Source: Macrolepiota albuminosa
Taxonomy: Eukaryota > Basidiomycota > Agaricomycetes > Agaricales > Agaricaceae
NCBI GenBank assembly: GCA_027475525.1
Contig: JAMWFC010000031.1
Coordinates: 434,001-498,000, forward strand
Reading direction: 5' to 3'
Length of the DNA: 64,000 nt
Shown one piece after another: positions 1-11,700 of this stretch. Below the pieces are notes generated by a model. The model saw only the letters and a list, made by a program, of their open reading frames with translations. It searched no databases and had not been told where the DNA came from. The first letter of the stretch is position 1; every line of letters starts with the position of its first letter. The translations under genes and the position numbers were made by a program.

Positions 1-1475
1 AGCTCACACTAATATTGCAAGGTAACTTTTAATCCTACTTTGCTCTCAGGTGGATCACCTGTATCTGGAAAAAGAAGCTCCAGATCAAGAGAGCCAGTTA
101 TAGAAGCACATTTTCAATGTGATGCCAACAGAAGTCAAGAGTTTTGATGAGTTGCCTAGTTGGTAACAAGCCAATAGCAGAAGATTTAAAAAAATGTAAC
201 CAGAGGTTATGAGCTAGAACTGTCTTGTGTGGATCACACAGTGCTAACTCAGACCACTGTATCAGATTTGACTAGTACTAGAGTGAATACAAGATGTTGT
301 ATTATGTAATACTCTACAATCTAGTAATAGTGTTGGTGACATGCATAGCTAGTGTGATGATTTGTTACATTTACATATGCATTGGTGTGATATTAGAGTA
401 CCTGTTGCATGGGGTCTTTTTTTGAAGCCATGAAGCCATCAGTCACTGGTCTAGCAATGCTTTTTACAGGTATTTATCAAAGCATGAGCAAATCCTTGTG
501 CCTTATCTACGAGCCATTCTGACCTTACACAAGTCTGTATTGAGACTTATGCTAGCATTTCAGAAGTAACGGATAGGCTGGGGTGAGTCTATCTTTCATC
601 TCAGTAGAGACTAGGAACCATGCTACTTTCATGGGTATCACAAGAGTCATTATGCAATGTGTTGTGGACTCCTAGCTTGTGAACAGGGAATCGCGGCTGA
701 CCCACCTTCTTGCCAGGCATGTGGTCTTTGAAGGAGGTGGCTGTACAATTCTCAGGAATTCTTTTTCTCTGCGACAGTCTATACTCTTTGAAGTTTGTCA
801 CTTGTGTAAACACGAAATATATGGTATTGATATTACAGTATGGTACTATTGCTTTATATTAATTGCTGATTCGGGCAAGACCCATTGCGTGTCACTCCGG
901 ACTCTCAAGTTAGCAATTTTCTAAGACAAAATGAGCCTGGCAAGGTGGTCAGCCGCGATTCCCAGGAGGGCGGGTGGGAGATCAAAGCCCGTACGAGTTA
1001 CCTTTAGCTGACTAACCCTTGATCATCTCCGGCTCGTCTGGCTTTCTGACTCGAGCGAACTGTATGGCACGAATTCCTTGGTACTCCTCTCTATGGCAGT
1101 TCCTTTTCTTTACAACCTAAGACGAGGAGGCTTTGATTGCTGTGGAGGAGAAGGGGAAGCGGCGCTGTGAACCGATACTACCTTCGCTACTCGTTCCGAC
1201 CTGTGGTCTTGAATATCGCTTTCTATTTACGTCTGCCTGCAAAGCGCTTTTAAATTGGTTTGTCTGTATGGTGTTAAGCAATTACGTGTTGAAACTGCTA
1301 CTTCGGGCGGGCGGGTGAGGAAATTAATTCATGAACAAAGCGAGTACGAGAAGGCAGTGAAAAAGGTTAGCAGGTGACTTGATTTGTTTACGACAGTGTC
1401 GGCAAACTCCGAAGGTCACATGTCTGCAAAGGATTTGCTGGGTCAATAGAGAGCTTCCACTGCATATATCTCAAC
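1..1475. other. Gene-poor left flank
   Basis: Several short open frames on both strands but none with a recognisable motif, codon continuity across plausible introns, or a family I know. No transposon ends or RNA genes seen. It precedes the left copy of the duplicated terpene synthase segment. Confidence 0.5.
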
Positions 1476-1900
1476 AGATACCGCTTTCATGTCGGCTCCC
1501 TTCTTTGGCTAATATTCCGACAGATACTTTATGCGTTGGACAAGGCATGAATAGTTCTCTTCTCTGTTCCTCTGGAAATTCCATTGGCCACTGGAGTGAA
1601 CTTCCTTGGACTGATTGAGTCCGACATTAATACGTGCAGTCAGTGAACAAGTAATTGTTACGACATATGTGACCAAAGTCCTGATCAGAACGTTCTTACG
1701 ACATGTCGGCTCTGTCTATGACAAGATTCGTAAGTGATACCGCTTTCATGTCGGCTCCCTCCTTTAGCTAATATTCCGACAGATACTCCATGTGTTGGAC
1801 AAGGCATGAATCACTCCCTTTTCTTTTCTCCAGGAAACTCCATTAGCCACTGGAGTGACCTTCCTAGGACTGATTGAGTCCGACATTGATACGCGCAGTC
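1476..1900 (+). repeat. Diverged direct repeat upstream of terpene synthase
   Basis: A block of about 165 bp occurs at 1476-1640 and again at 1737-1900 with substitutions. It includes 'ttccgacagatact', 'ttggacaaggcatgaat' and 'ctgattgagtccgacatt'. The right segment copy also has it twice (54390-54560 and 54680-54840), so the repeat predates the segmental duplication. It lies in the promoter-proximal region of both synthase genes. A regulatory role is only a guess. Confidence 0.7.
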
Positions 1901-2049
1901 AGTGGACAAGTCATTGTTACGACATATATGGCCAAAATGTAGTAAGTATGCCCCGCAATGTCTTGTGTTGAAAATGTAAGAACACATGATCCTTCCTTTA
2001 AAACGAGGCCAGTGAAGTGCAGACGAGAGACAAAAAATCGTCCCAGAAG

Positions 2050-3443
2050 ATGTCCCTTGAAGTTTCTAAAACTATCTTCACACTCCCTGATATTCTTGCC
2101 GACTGGCCTTGGAAGCGTAATGTCCATCCAGGCTCAAGTCTTGAGGTCAAGACCAGATTATCGGCATGGATTCAGAGTTTCATTGCGACCATACCACGTT
2201 TGAAAGAAGTATATGAACGTGGCGATTTTTGTGCGTATATCTGGACTACGACCTTGATATCAATTATTTAACCTCAGTAGACTTGCTCTCCTCTCTTGCA
2301 TATCCCTTGGAAAATGAAGGTTTGCATACTTCGAGCCTCTCCTACATTAGAAACATGACCTTGACACATGCAGATGTTTTCCGTGTGGGAATGAAGGTTT
2401 GCATACTTCGAGCCTCTCCTACATTAGAAACATGACCTTGACACATGCAGATGTTTTCCGTGTGGGATGTTATCTCATGAATTGGTTCTACTTCTTTGAC
2501 GAGTCTACTGACATTGTAACGACGCAACAAGTTCAGGAATTTGCCACTATCGCCATGGATGCTATGCGCAATCCTGACAAGGCAAGGCCAGTGGACGAGC
2601 ACGTAATTGGAGAGGCTACTCGACAGTGCGTCCTGAGACATCAGACAGACGTGAAACTTTAGTTATGTGTCCACTCGTTTAGATTTTGGCAGTTGGCTTC
2701 GCAATATGCGTCTCTGGGTGCACGCCGTCGCTTTATCGATACAATGGACAAATTTACTGTCTCTATTGTTCAACAAGCTCAAGATCGTGCTGGAAAATAC
2801 ATCAGGAGCATTGACGAATACTTTTCTCTCCGCCGCGACACGATTGGAGTAAAGCCATCGCTTGTGGTCTTGGAATTTGGGCTCAGTCTTCCGGATGAAG
2901 TTTTTGAAGATCCTGTTATCCAGAGACTCGTCGATGTCGTTGTCGATATGATAATTCTCAGCAATGTAAGCTTTTGGTTTTCCACTTCTCTTTATATATC
3001 CCATGTTAATCACTATCGATTAGGATATATGCTCTTATAATGTGGAGCAAGCCCGTGGCGATGATCATAACCTTGTCACCATCTTGATGCATCACGAGAA
3101 CCTTGATTTGGATGGAGCGATGAAGTGGATTGGTGACTATGCTTCAAGGCGTGTGCAGAATTTCTTGGATGACCTCGATTATGTCCCATATCTTGGAGAA
3201 GAATTACAAAGTGATATGAAACGCTACGTGGATGGCCTGGGTAACTGGGTCAGGGCAAATGACTGTTGGAACTTTGAGTGCCACAGGTACTTCGCCACAG
3301 GTGGGAAGGAAATCCAGCAGAGTAGAAAAGTTGTTTTGCTTCCTCGGTCAGCATCATGCCTTTTAAGAGCGAAAACTCTGCTGATCCCTATTCATTATTT
3401 AGCAGCAACGGTCTTTAAATCATTCTGTTGTTCAGTGTGTTGA
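2050..3443 (+). CDS. Sesquiterpene synthase (class I), copy 1
   Basis: Predicted class I terpene cyclase that ionises farnesyl diphosphate with Mg2+. Five exons: 2050-2230, 2281-2319, 2451-2625, 2683-2965, 3024-3443, all GT-AG, giving about 365 aa. An N-terminal WPWKRN block typical of basidiomycete synthases is followed by the metal-binding D(D/E)xxD motif as DESTD (residues 90-94), a diphosphate-sensor Arg in LRRDT (about 183), the NSE motif N226-D-x-x-S230-x-x-x-E234 and the C-terminal Arg-Tyr pair (314-315). The start ATG at 2050 matches copy 2. A 77-bp tandem duplication (2313-2466) spans exon 2 end, intron 2 and exon 3 start; splicing from the first donor to the second acceptor keeps the frame. 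The stop used by copy 2 is lost through a small T-run difference, adding about 25 residues. The NSE context resembles protoilludene synthase-type enzymes, but the product cannot be read from sequence. No P450 or other cluster gene is adjacent. Confidence 0.88.
2313..2466. repeat. 77-bp tandem duplication, in terpene synthase copy 1
   Basis: Units 2313-2389 and 2390-2466 are identical. The collinear site in the right segment copy (55255-55331) has a single unit, so the extra unit is specific to this locus or to the assembly. Confidence 0.95.
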
Positions 3444-4870
3444 GTACTGTAGGTGTAAAGGGTGTCTTGTTCTAGTAAACTGTCATAGGCGTGACTGTGT
3501 ATTCAGCTCAAGATGGTTGCATCAGCTCCTTTGATAGTACTATGAGAGAACAATCCAGACTTTCCGGTGCCAATACCGAAATCTCCAAGGTGCAGAAGAT
3601 TTATGACAAATTTTTCTTATGAAATTTACTTCTTCCTATTCTATAAAAGGTTTTGCACCTGACATATTTGGAATGCGCCAATACACCTGTTAGAAAGCGC
3701 TGTGCATTTCAGGTCCCTAGCAGATGATACCGCCTTTGGCTGTTGGACGATCAGTAGATCACCCAAAGACTATAGATTGAATGACTCTGTCTAAATATAC
3801 CTGATAAATATGCCCTTAGCCTGAGTTGCTTGCCATGTGTTGGGCTCTGATGAACAGGATGAATGATCATTTCAAATGTGATTAATGGACATATTCAAGG
3901 TCAAAAGTCACGGGGTAAAAAACATCGAAGATTTAAAATACATTGTTCCCCTCCCAACTCCGCAAAACGCTGCCATTGTACACCAGGATGCTTGACTAAT
4001 CTGGCAAAACTTCTGCAGAATCTCACTCCAAAGAATAGCACCTTTGTTAAAACCTTTAGTCTATCACAATATTAGACTGATATATATAAGCCTCGGTTCA
4101 ACGTATGGTTGACTGAGGTGGGTGTATGAAGGCATAGTAATGTGCGCCTGTGACAATAGGAGGGGAGTATTCTTGAGGGTCAATGAGAAGACCAAGGGAA
4201 GAAAAATGACAAGAGAGTAAGACGCACAATAGCGAGGTTTATGGGTGGTATTAAGGACTCCAACAACATTGAACACCAAACTCATTGACTGACAAACAAT
4301 ACCATAGTTGTGCAAAGCTTGGCTGTCTACCCCATTCACTCACATTCTAAATGCTAATTCCGGTATCTCACTAGTACAACAACGGTGGAATGCTCCTCCT
4401 AGTACATCGTCGCCAGAGTTGACGCTAAACGTCATCTCCTTGGTTCACTCTCTCATGTAATTGTGGAAAGCGCACACACATTTTGAGCTGTGAATCAGGC
4501 GGCGTACTAGTACAACAACCGTAGCATGCTCTTACACAAGTGTCCATTGTCATGCTCGCCTCTCTCCATATAATCTTAAGCACTAATAATCATATTTCGG
4601 AAGCATAATAACCCCTCTTTCTTCAGGCTTTCTTCCTTAATCCCTCCTACAGTTTGAATCTTTGTTTCCTGATAGACGCCACTCTCCTAACATAATGATC
4701 TCCTAATTCACGCGTAATCTCCCTATTCCCTATTCCCTATTCACAGCACACGGTTGTGCATGTGCAAAGCCCCCCAATCTTCTGAGTGGGTCGCTCATCA
4801 AGGGCCCCTGGAATAATGAATGATCTAAGACAGCCCCTAGCGCCACATAACCCCCGCTCATTTGTCAAAT
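3444..4870. other. Intergenic region between synthase and Gly-rich gene
   Basis: Conserved at 56234-57830 in the other segment copy. A minus-strand open frame (4064-4339) is shared only in its first ~35 codons and is shifted by indels between copies, which argues against coding. A short motif 'actagtacaacaac' occurs twice, near 4370 and 4507, and again in the other copy. No other gene seen. Confidence 0.5.
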
Positions 4871-4877
4871 CCTCAGA

Positions 4878-4884
4878 TATAAAA
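4878..4884 (+). promoter_or_regulatory. TATA box of Gly-rich gene, copy 1
   Basis: TATAAAA 104 bp before the ATG at 4988, conserved at 57832-57838 in the other copy. Confidence 0.65.
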
Positions 4885-4987
4885 GGCAAGGGAAATTGAC
4901 TATGGACTCTATCAACACAGAGCCCTCTCTACCTATCTACCTACCAATTATTCACCGCATTGCATCGCACTCTCCAAATTAACAATC

Positions 4988-5786
4988 ATGAAGTTCTCTG
5001 TCTTCGCCACCGCAATCCTAAGCCACACAGCGCTCATCCTGCCCTCACTTGGTGCACCTACTGCCACCGACCACCACAACACTCTCGACAAGGTTCGTAC
5101 TTCCGTGTTTTTTCATTCCCACATGATTCTGATTGTTCCATCTATCAGCGAGGGTACTACGATAATTACAATTACGGGTCTCGATGGAACTACTACCCAG
5201 CATACCCATACTATAATCAAGGCGGCCGTGGAGGGAACGGCGGAAATGGCGGAAATGGTGGGAACGGTGGGAATGGCGGGTGGCGCAAAGATGGTTGGAA
5301 CAATGGCTGGTGGAGTCCTTATCCTTATAGCGGCGGTGGACGTGGTGGAAATGGTGGGAACGGAGGCAATGGGGGGAATGGGGGATGGGTGAAGGATTCG
5401 TGGGGATGGAATTCGTGGGGCGGGAACGGTGGTAATGGCGGTAATGGCGGCAATGGCGGGAACGGTGGCAATGGTGGTGGCGGAAAGTATGGTGGTGGTG
5501 GAGGGAATGGTGGGAATGGAGGCAACGGTGGAAATGGGGGTAATGGTGGAAGTAGTTGGGGAGGGTCTGGTGGTAATGGTGGTAATGGCGGAATGGAGGG
5601 AACGGTGGAAATGGGGGTAATGGTGGAAGTAGTTGGGGAGGGTCTGGTGGTAATGGTGGTAATGGCGGCAATGGCGGGAACGGCGGCAATGGCGGCGGCG
5701 GAAAGAATGGTGGTGGGGGAGGGAATGGCGGGAACGGTGGCAATGGTGGCAATGGTGGCAATGGTGGCAATGGTGGTTCCTCGTGA
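4988..5786 (+). CDS. Secreted Gly/Asn-repeat protein, copy 1
   Basis: Function not recognised. The N-terminus [20 protein letters not shown] is a clear signal peptide, probably cleaved near LGAPT. Exon 1 is 4988-5092 (35 codons), intron 5093-5148 (56 nt, CTGAT branch-like site), and exon 2 starts 5149. After a short Tyr/Asn/Trp-rich stretch ([13 protein letters not shown]), exon 2 is almost entirely Gly-Gly-Asn triplets broken by Trp/Lys/Asp islands ([24 protein letters not shown]). The expected end is GGSS-stop at 5784-5786. A period-77 duplication near 5514-5667 shifts the frame, so as written the reading runs out of the Gly frame to a stop at 5913. Removing one unit restores the Gly frame to the stop shared with copy 2. 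Likely a secreted or cell-wall low-complexity protein; that role is inference from composition and the leader. Confidence 0.75.
5514..5667. repeat. 77-bp tandem duplication in Gly-rich gene copy 1
   Basis: Positions 5513-5591 match those 77 bp downstream with a single mismatch, at 5523. The collinear part of copy 2 has one unit. The insertion is not a multiple of three and causes the frameshift. Because the gene is itself repetitive, the unit edges are uncertain by a few bases. Confidence 0.8.
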
Positions 5787-6136
5787 TGATTCTCTTGACA
5801 CGTCAAAGGTTGTTATACAAAAATACCAATTATATCATTTTTATCATTCAACTTGGCAACACTTACAAGTAACATGTGTGAGAAGTAAGCAGGTACAAAA
5901 TAGAGTGGGTTAGGGGGACTAATCGACCGATGTTACGCCGATGGCGATGTTTAAACTTTGAATTCAAAACATATAAACATATATATAATTCGATACGGGG
6001 AGAATAACTATAGAGGCCTTGGCTTGTTTTTGAGTACGACATCTCATCTCATCGATATTCCGTCGTGCGTCTCTCGTCTTTAGTGAAGTAGAGCAGACAA
6101 CCATTCTCTTACATACTGTTTGATTAACTCGATCAA

Positions 6137-6400
6137 AGGGGATGGGCCGCTGCGACGCACGGCGAGACCGAGGTCTACGGGTTGTCGGAAACTTGCTTGT
6201 ATGGGCCGTTGCTAGCACGGCGTGACCGAGATCTACACTTGATCAAAAGGTATTGGCCTGCGGCGGACCTTGCTTGTATGGGCCGTTGCTAGCACGGCGT
6301 GACCGAGATCTACACTTGATCAAAAGGTATTGGCCTGCGGCGGACCGAGGTCTACAGCATAGGGTGTTGAATCCGTGACGTGGCAGTGTTAATGTGACCA
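6137..6400. repeat. Degenerate GC-rich repeat cluster at segment edge
   Basis: Three related units follow the end of the duplicated segment, each with the pattern 'gatcaaa..ggccg..gcacggcg(a/t)gaccgag(a/g)tctac', near 6132-6180, 6198-6238 and 6241-6355. The last is inflated by a 77-bp duplication. This GC-rich patch contrasts with AT-rich sequence on both sides. It may be the terminus of a mobile element; no terminal hallmark was confirmed. Confidence 0.4.
6192..6345. repeat. 77-bp tandem duplication, noncoding
   Basis: Units 6192-6268 and 6269-6345 are identical. Confidence 0.93.
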
Positions 6401-8607
6401 CGTTAGCGTGACGTGCCAACGCGGCACGACGCGGTACATTAACTTAGCGCAGAAAGGAGGAATACCGGCAACGTTTGTATAATATTCAATGTCCAAATCG
6501 TATATAGCAGTATGCGTAAACATAACACATATATATAAAAAAAAAAAGAAAAAAAAGAAAAAAAAAAAAAATAGATCCTTCATTTGTCAACGTTGTCCCT
6601 GTACGCGTAGAACGTGTTGCTGTCGACACGACCGCCGTACAAGAATAAGTACATCCCTGTATGACAAGGCTTCGTATTCGTAGCCTGTAAATGGGTGTTA
6701 TTCGACGAATTACGTCGAAAACTGGCAATGAACCTGTTCCTTGTTACAATTCAGATCCTTGACCCTCTCTATAACCCCTTTGATGCACCTGAATGCTTGA
6801 ATAACATATGCGTGCACAGATCTGGGCATCTGTGAGTATAACAGAGCCAAAAAAAAAAAAGGTGCAAATATACGCACTTGATGCTCTGAACTACACCAGT
6901 CCTTCTGCTTTCGTTTTTTCCTATTTTATATGACAAATTGCCGTCGATAGTTCTGGAAACCATGTGGGATGATTGTTTGGAAGTCAATAAGCAAATCATG
7001 GACGTTACAGGGTGGGAATGAACATTCAAAGCAGCGTTGACGCTGAGCAATGTCCAGGACGCCGTGACGCGTCGAATACACGTGTGACAGTCACATATAC
7101 GCATCAACGTCGCTCCTGTTGGCTTTAAACAGCCAACGTTACCCCCCACATTGTCCTTGGAGCGTCCACATGCAGCTAGAGGCTTTGCTGCATGACCTAA
7201 AGTCGAAAAAAAAAGTTTGAAGTACAATCAATAATACCGACGTACCAATTTAGTACAAATACCTGCCTGCGATGCTTTCGTTGGCTTTAAACAGCCAACA
7301 CTGGCCCCCTTGTTGTCCTTGGAGAGTCCAGACACAGCCGTAGGCTTTGTTGTACGTCCTAAAAATACTAATAATAATAATAATAAAATTGTTCGATCCA
7401 CTACTGACCAGCCATTATGACACGTATTTGGCTGCTGCCTAGAGCTAATATAATGCAACGTTGTAAGACAAATCTTCACCAGTGTGAGTATGAACGCCGA
7501 TGGTATGGTTGGGATGATGCAAAGCAACGAACTATACAAGCTCTGACATAGAGTCAGCATCAAGATAACGGTCCTGGCTATACCCAAGGCTTATGCGCGG
7601 ATGAACAAAGGTACTGCCTGAGACGTGTAGAGTGTTTGGTGAGGGACTATCTGTTGGTAAAGGAAGGCAGACAGTCTTTTGCAACCTTGGCTGCGTGTAG
7701 ATTGGTTTATTGTCATATGTTGCCAACACCGAGGAGAAACCAACTTGTGGAATGATTTTGGAGGGGCAACAAATAGAAGCAATGAAGTAGATGCCTTGAT
7801 ATATAGCAGAATAACAAAACAGAGCTTTCTGGTTTCGCCTGAATCAGGTTTGATAACACACTGTTGATTTGCATCGTAGTCCTAGAGACACATATAGCCC
7901 TTCAACTATCTGCCGACTTTACCCACATTTGGTTTTGGCTGTATGTGATCCACTCGTGGGGCTATATAAATTTTTTAGAACATATAGTCATGCGGTTGGG
8001 AGGAGACATACCTAGCACTTTGAATGCCAGCAGCGCATGCTTGAGCGACTCCATGAGAGCGGATGCTGACAACCAAACTGCTCAGGAGTTGCACAGAGAT
8101 TGCCGTATATCTAGCAGGTCACGTTATATAAAATATTCCACTTCATTCTAGAATAAACCGCTGGTTCCAGAAACATGTTCCATCAGAAAGCCTGCTTACC
8201 TATTTAAGGATATTCCACTTCATTCTAGAATAAACCGCTGGTTCCAGAAACATGTTCCATCAGAAAGCCTGCTTACCTATTTAAGGCGCTTGCACGTGTG
8301 ATAAGTAAACAGGCCGTCCAACCGAACACTTACATAACATTTATTATTTATTTATTTAGTTATTTATTACTTTTATTTATTTATTTATTACTTTTTTTAT
8401 TTGTTTATTTATTTATTGCTTTTAACGTGATTTTAAATATTCCTAATTTTAAATATGATGTATATACACGTACGTCGATAGATGAATACACTTCGTATTT
8501 ACTAGAATAAAATGTTAAAATACATTGCGATGATACTACAATAAAACATATGAATTATCTGTGGAACTTATAAGGACCAGTAAGCGTTAAAATTAAACCG
8601 ACTTACA
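6401..8607. other. AT-rich intergenic region with diverged coding-like repeat
   Basis: Holds an A-rich tract (6538-6572), TTTA microsatellites (8341-8420) and two diverged copies of an ~85-bp unit at about 7113-7200 and 7279-7360. On the minus strand these units read as related peptides (SKDNVGGNVGCLKP and SKDNKGASVGCLKP), suggesting a duplicated exon of a decayed gene. It lies downstream (minus sense) of the Helitron helicase and could be Helitron cargo. No function recognised. Confidence 0.4.
8133..8286. repeat. 77-bp tandem duplication, noncoding
   Basis: Units 8133-8209 and 8210-8286 are identical; they lie between no recognised genes. Confidence 0.93.
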
Positions 8608-8707
8608 NNNNNNNNNNNNNNNNNNNNNNNNNNNNNNNNNNNNNNNNNNNNNNNNNNNNNNNNNNNNNNNNNNNNNNNNNNNNNNNNNNNNNNNNNNNNN
8701 NNNNNNN
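8608..8707. other. Assembly gap (100 N)
   Basis: Exactly 100 N, the usual arbitrary gap length. It falls inside the Helitron helicase just after the Walker A region, and the rest of the helicase is not found on the far side. Confidence 0.99.
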
Positions 8708-11700
8708 GCAACCACAGCCAGACAATATGCCTCTCCTCTAGCTTCAAAATACTTGATGAGGGCTCGGAGCACCTGGGTTTTTCCAGTGCCCCCCATTCCT
8801 TCCATATACAATTTAAGTTGCTCAGGCATATACAATGTTGCGTGATTAGCCACAATGCGGAACACTCTTAGCTGTTCTTCGTTCAGCCCATAGTCTGAAG
8901 ATATAATAGTAATAGTAGGTTCCCATTTATCGTCCACATATATTTTCTGAAGATACTTCCTATCTACTACGTTGACATGTCCCAGTAGTTCTGGTATGCT
9001 GCCTGGTAACTTACCACTGCATGCAGGTATGCTGGAATTTTGGCTTTTCAGCACCTCATCCCGCTTCGCTGTAACAACAGCTTTCCAGTAAGAAGAGTTA
9101 CGTTCTTCATTCATAGGTTCAACGGCGTCGATTTGAGGAAACACCTGGTCCATTATAGGATCTCTCCACCCCAGATCTGCCATAGTTGTTGACATTTGCA
9201 GCATATCAGATCTATGTTTTAATTCTTTCTTGCCAAACACAGCGGATGCTTCTTCATCAACACCTGCAATTATATCGTCCATGTCCTCAAAGTTTTCGGT
9301 TTTGTCCTGCTGCATCATGTCAGATAGTTCGTCTCTGGTCAGCGTTGAATTAGTAAGACATACACCTCTGCTCTTCAGCTGAGCATAAAAGTTGTCAGCC
9401 GCATCTAAGCATTCATATCGTATGTTCATGTTCTTGAGCAATGTGAGTTGACACTTATTGAAGGATGTATATTCAAAAGCTGAATCCCACGTTTCTCCAG
9501 TATTTTTAAGGTCATGTCCTGTACGCCAAGGTTTGAAAAGCGTTAACATGGTCGCACAATAGTACTCTCTATCCCCTTGATCCTTCCTAGGTAAATTTCT
9601 GCCTACTAAATTAGGGACACACCTACATAAAGGAGGATACACATAAGTACCATGAGTATCGGAAAGCAGATGACGAGTTGAGAATTTAATAACCACCGAA
9701 CCCTGCATGTTTTTCATTCCACCAAGGGATATGTCATCATCATCAACCAATATATTACGTGTTCTGTTAGTCAACTTTACTCTCTTACATCTCGACGACC
9801 ACTTGTACAAAGTCATTCAGTCCAACTCCAGTCCTCTGAAAATATAATCAAATACAGGTGATAGCCCTATCACTCGTCCTTGTCTCTTAATTATTGCCAA
9901 CTTATTGGAAAACTTGTCATATAACTGGTCAGCAGCATTGTCCGCCCAAGAACGTCTGGCCTCTCGAACAAAAGTAGGCCAATACAAATTCGAGAAGTTA
10001 TGGTCAGTATAATGATCAGGATTGCCTAATAGATACATGCAAACCATTGGCGATCCCATTTCCGTTTTAGTGCTAAGAACATTAGCTATCTTGGTCATTA
10101 GCGTGCAGGCTTTCTCTTGACGATTAAGTGGACCGTTCAGTATATCTGCATGTTTAGTGAATATCAAAGCAACCGCCTCAAATGCAGTGCATGTTTTGAG
10201 AGTGGGCTTTGTAACGTATTTAGTGACGTACAACAAAACAGTCTTGATGGCCATACCAGAGCGGAGGCTTGTTACGTCAGTATTGCATCGAAACAGGTAA
10301 GTAAGAGGACTTGTAAACATATTGAGCCATGGTTCCGTCTTCCGCATGTTCAAAGCACCAGTAGTCGGATCAACTTCTGTGTGCGCATACAATGGATGAG
10401 GGAATCTTGCTCTACATTTACCCCACGGGTTATCAAGACATCCTTTATGTTCCTTATTTTTTTTCTGTATGCCATTTTTGTCCTTAGTGGAAGTACATGT
10501 ATGTATGTTTGATCGGTACAGCAGATCATCCACCGTATGACAGAAGCGATCCCACCATCCTGCTGCATTATCACACGCTGCGCACAATGAGCATTCTTCT
10601 TTGCAAGGAATGGACGGCTGTTCCGGAAGCGACCTAGTGGGATCTGTATATCTCGGTGCAGCTTTATTCAACGATATATGCTTTTTGACGTCTTCCAGTG
10701 CTCCAGTCAAGAAATCGCCTCAATGTACTGATTCTAGATATTCTACGATAGCCTTTTGAAAACCTGATGACGGGTCCATGATTTTTTCCCTGACTTCATC
10801 TGGAGTTAATCCTCCCCGAATCCACAAAAGCATGTGTAAATAGAGAGTAAGTCTACCTTGTTGCTCCACGGTACTGTAGTATGCCAAAGTATGCCCATAC
10901 AATCCTGGATTATCCGAGTTGGTTCCTAATACGTGGATGATGAATGCTTTATCATAAAATGAAAGAAACGTGCGCCGGCAACAGGATTCTTGGATATAAG
11001 ATGGTAAGCATCGTCCGAAGTATAGGGCACAGATGGCGTGAAGGACGTCTTGCTATCTGCGTAATAAAGACATATAGGGTGTTTTACATCGGCAGGCGAT
11101 AAGGTGATATACCAAGAAGAAGCACCTTCGCTTATGACAAGGGACCAGATCTCATTCCGCATGTGTTTTTTGGAAACAGCAGACCCTTTGACACCACCAG
11201 AAATTACATCCAAGTCATCTATTACATGGAAACAAGTTTTTTCATTCTCTGTAACTGGCTTCACTATATCTCCAGCTGCCATTCTTTGTGAAAGGTCAGA
11301 AAAGACTTTTGGATTGACAGTTGTAAGACAGTCAGATATGTCGTTAAAGTTTGCACATTATGTTGCTAGATAGCCTCCACTAGTAGCAGCCTTTACCTGT
11401 ACATGGCTGAAAGCAGCGAATGGGAATCCAGTATTTGTTTGAAAGTGTTTATCATGATACATAAGCAAGTTGGCTTTATGAGCGCGCACTGATACACTGC
11501 ACTTGTTACCACCTATGCCACCCAGACCATAGGGGAATAGCCAAGGAAACATTTGTGGATACAAATCCAGATCGCCGAATGTATTTTTGGGGTATGTAGA
11601 ATGACCAATACGCAGAGCCTTTCCGTTAGACATCCAATGTTGCAGTGCAAGGCCTTTAAGTTCATCTGTAGTCTTGGCTGATAAAGCATCATTTGTGAGG

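Larger units (their letters stand above)
1476..6136 (+). repeat. Segmental duplication, left copy (terpene synthase + Gly-rich gene)
   Basis: The sequence is collinear with 54390-59053 in the same orientation, with scattered substitutions and small indels; by eye clearly over 90% identical. Homology starts near a repeated upstream block and fades just after the shared 'cattctcttacata' near 6115 (copy at about 59030). Both copies hold the same two genes in the same order, with introns at the same positions, so this is a genuine duplication of a gene pair. About 48 kb of transposons separate the copies. Confidence 0.9.

Noticed and set aside
4064..4339. Minus-strand 91-codon frame shared with the right segment copy
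   Set aside because: Indels between the copies shift the frame after about 35 codons, so it is not under coding constraint.
5045..5806. Long minus-strand Pro/His-rich open frames over the Gly-rich gene
   Set aside because: They are the antisense reading of the GGN repeat (GGN read backwards gives PP/PL); no start context or intron logic.
6389..6728. Frames with poly-Phe or poly-Lys around 6538-6572
   Set aside because: Translation of an A-rich tract; no supporting features.
8593..8855. Frames running through the N gap
   Set aside because: The residues inside the gap are unknown and the four codons beyond it are not helicase-like.
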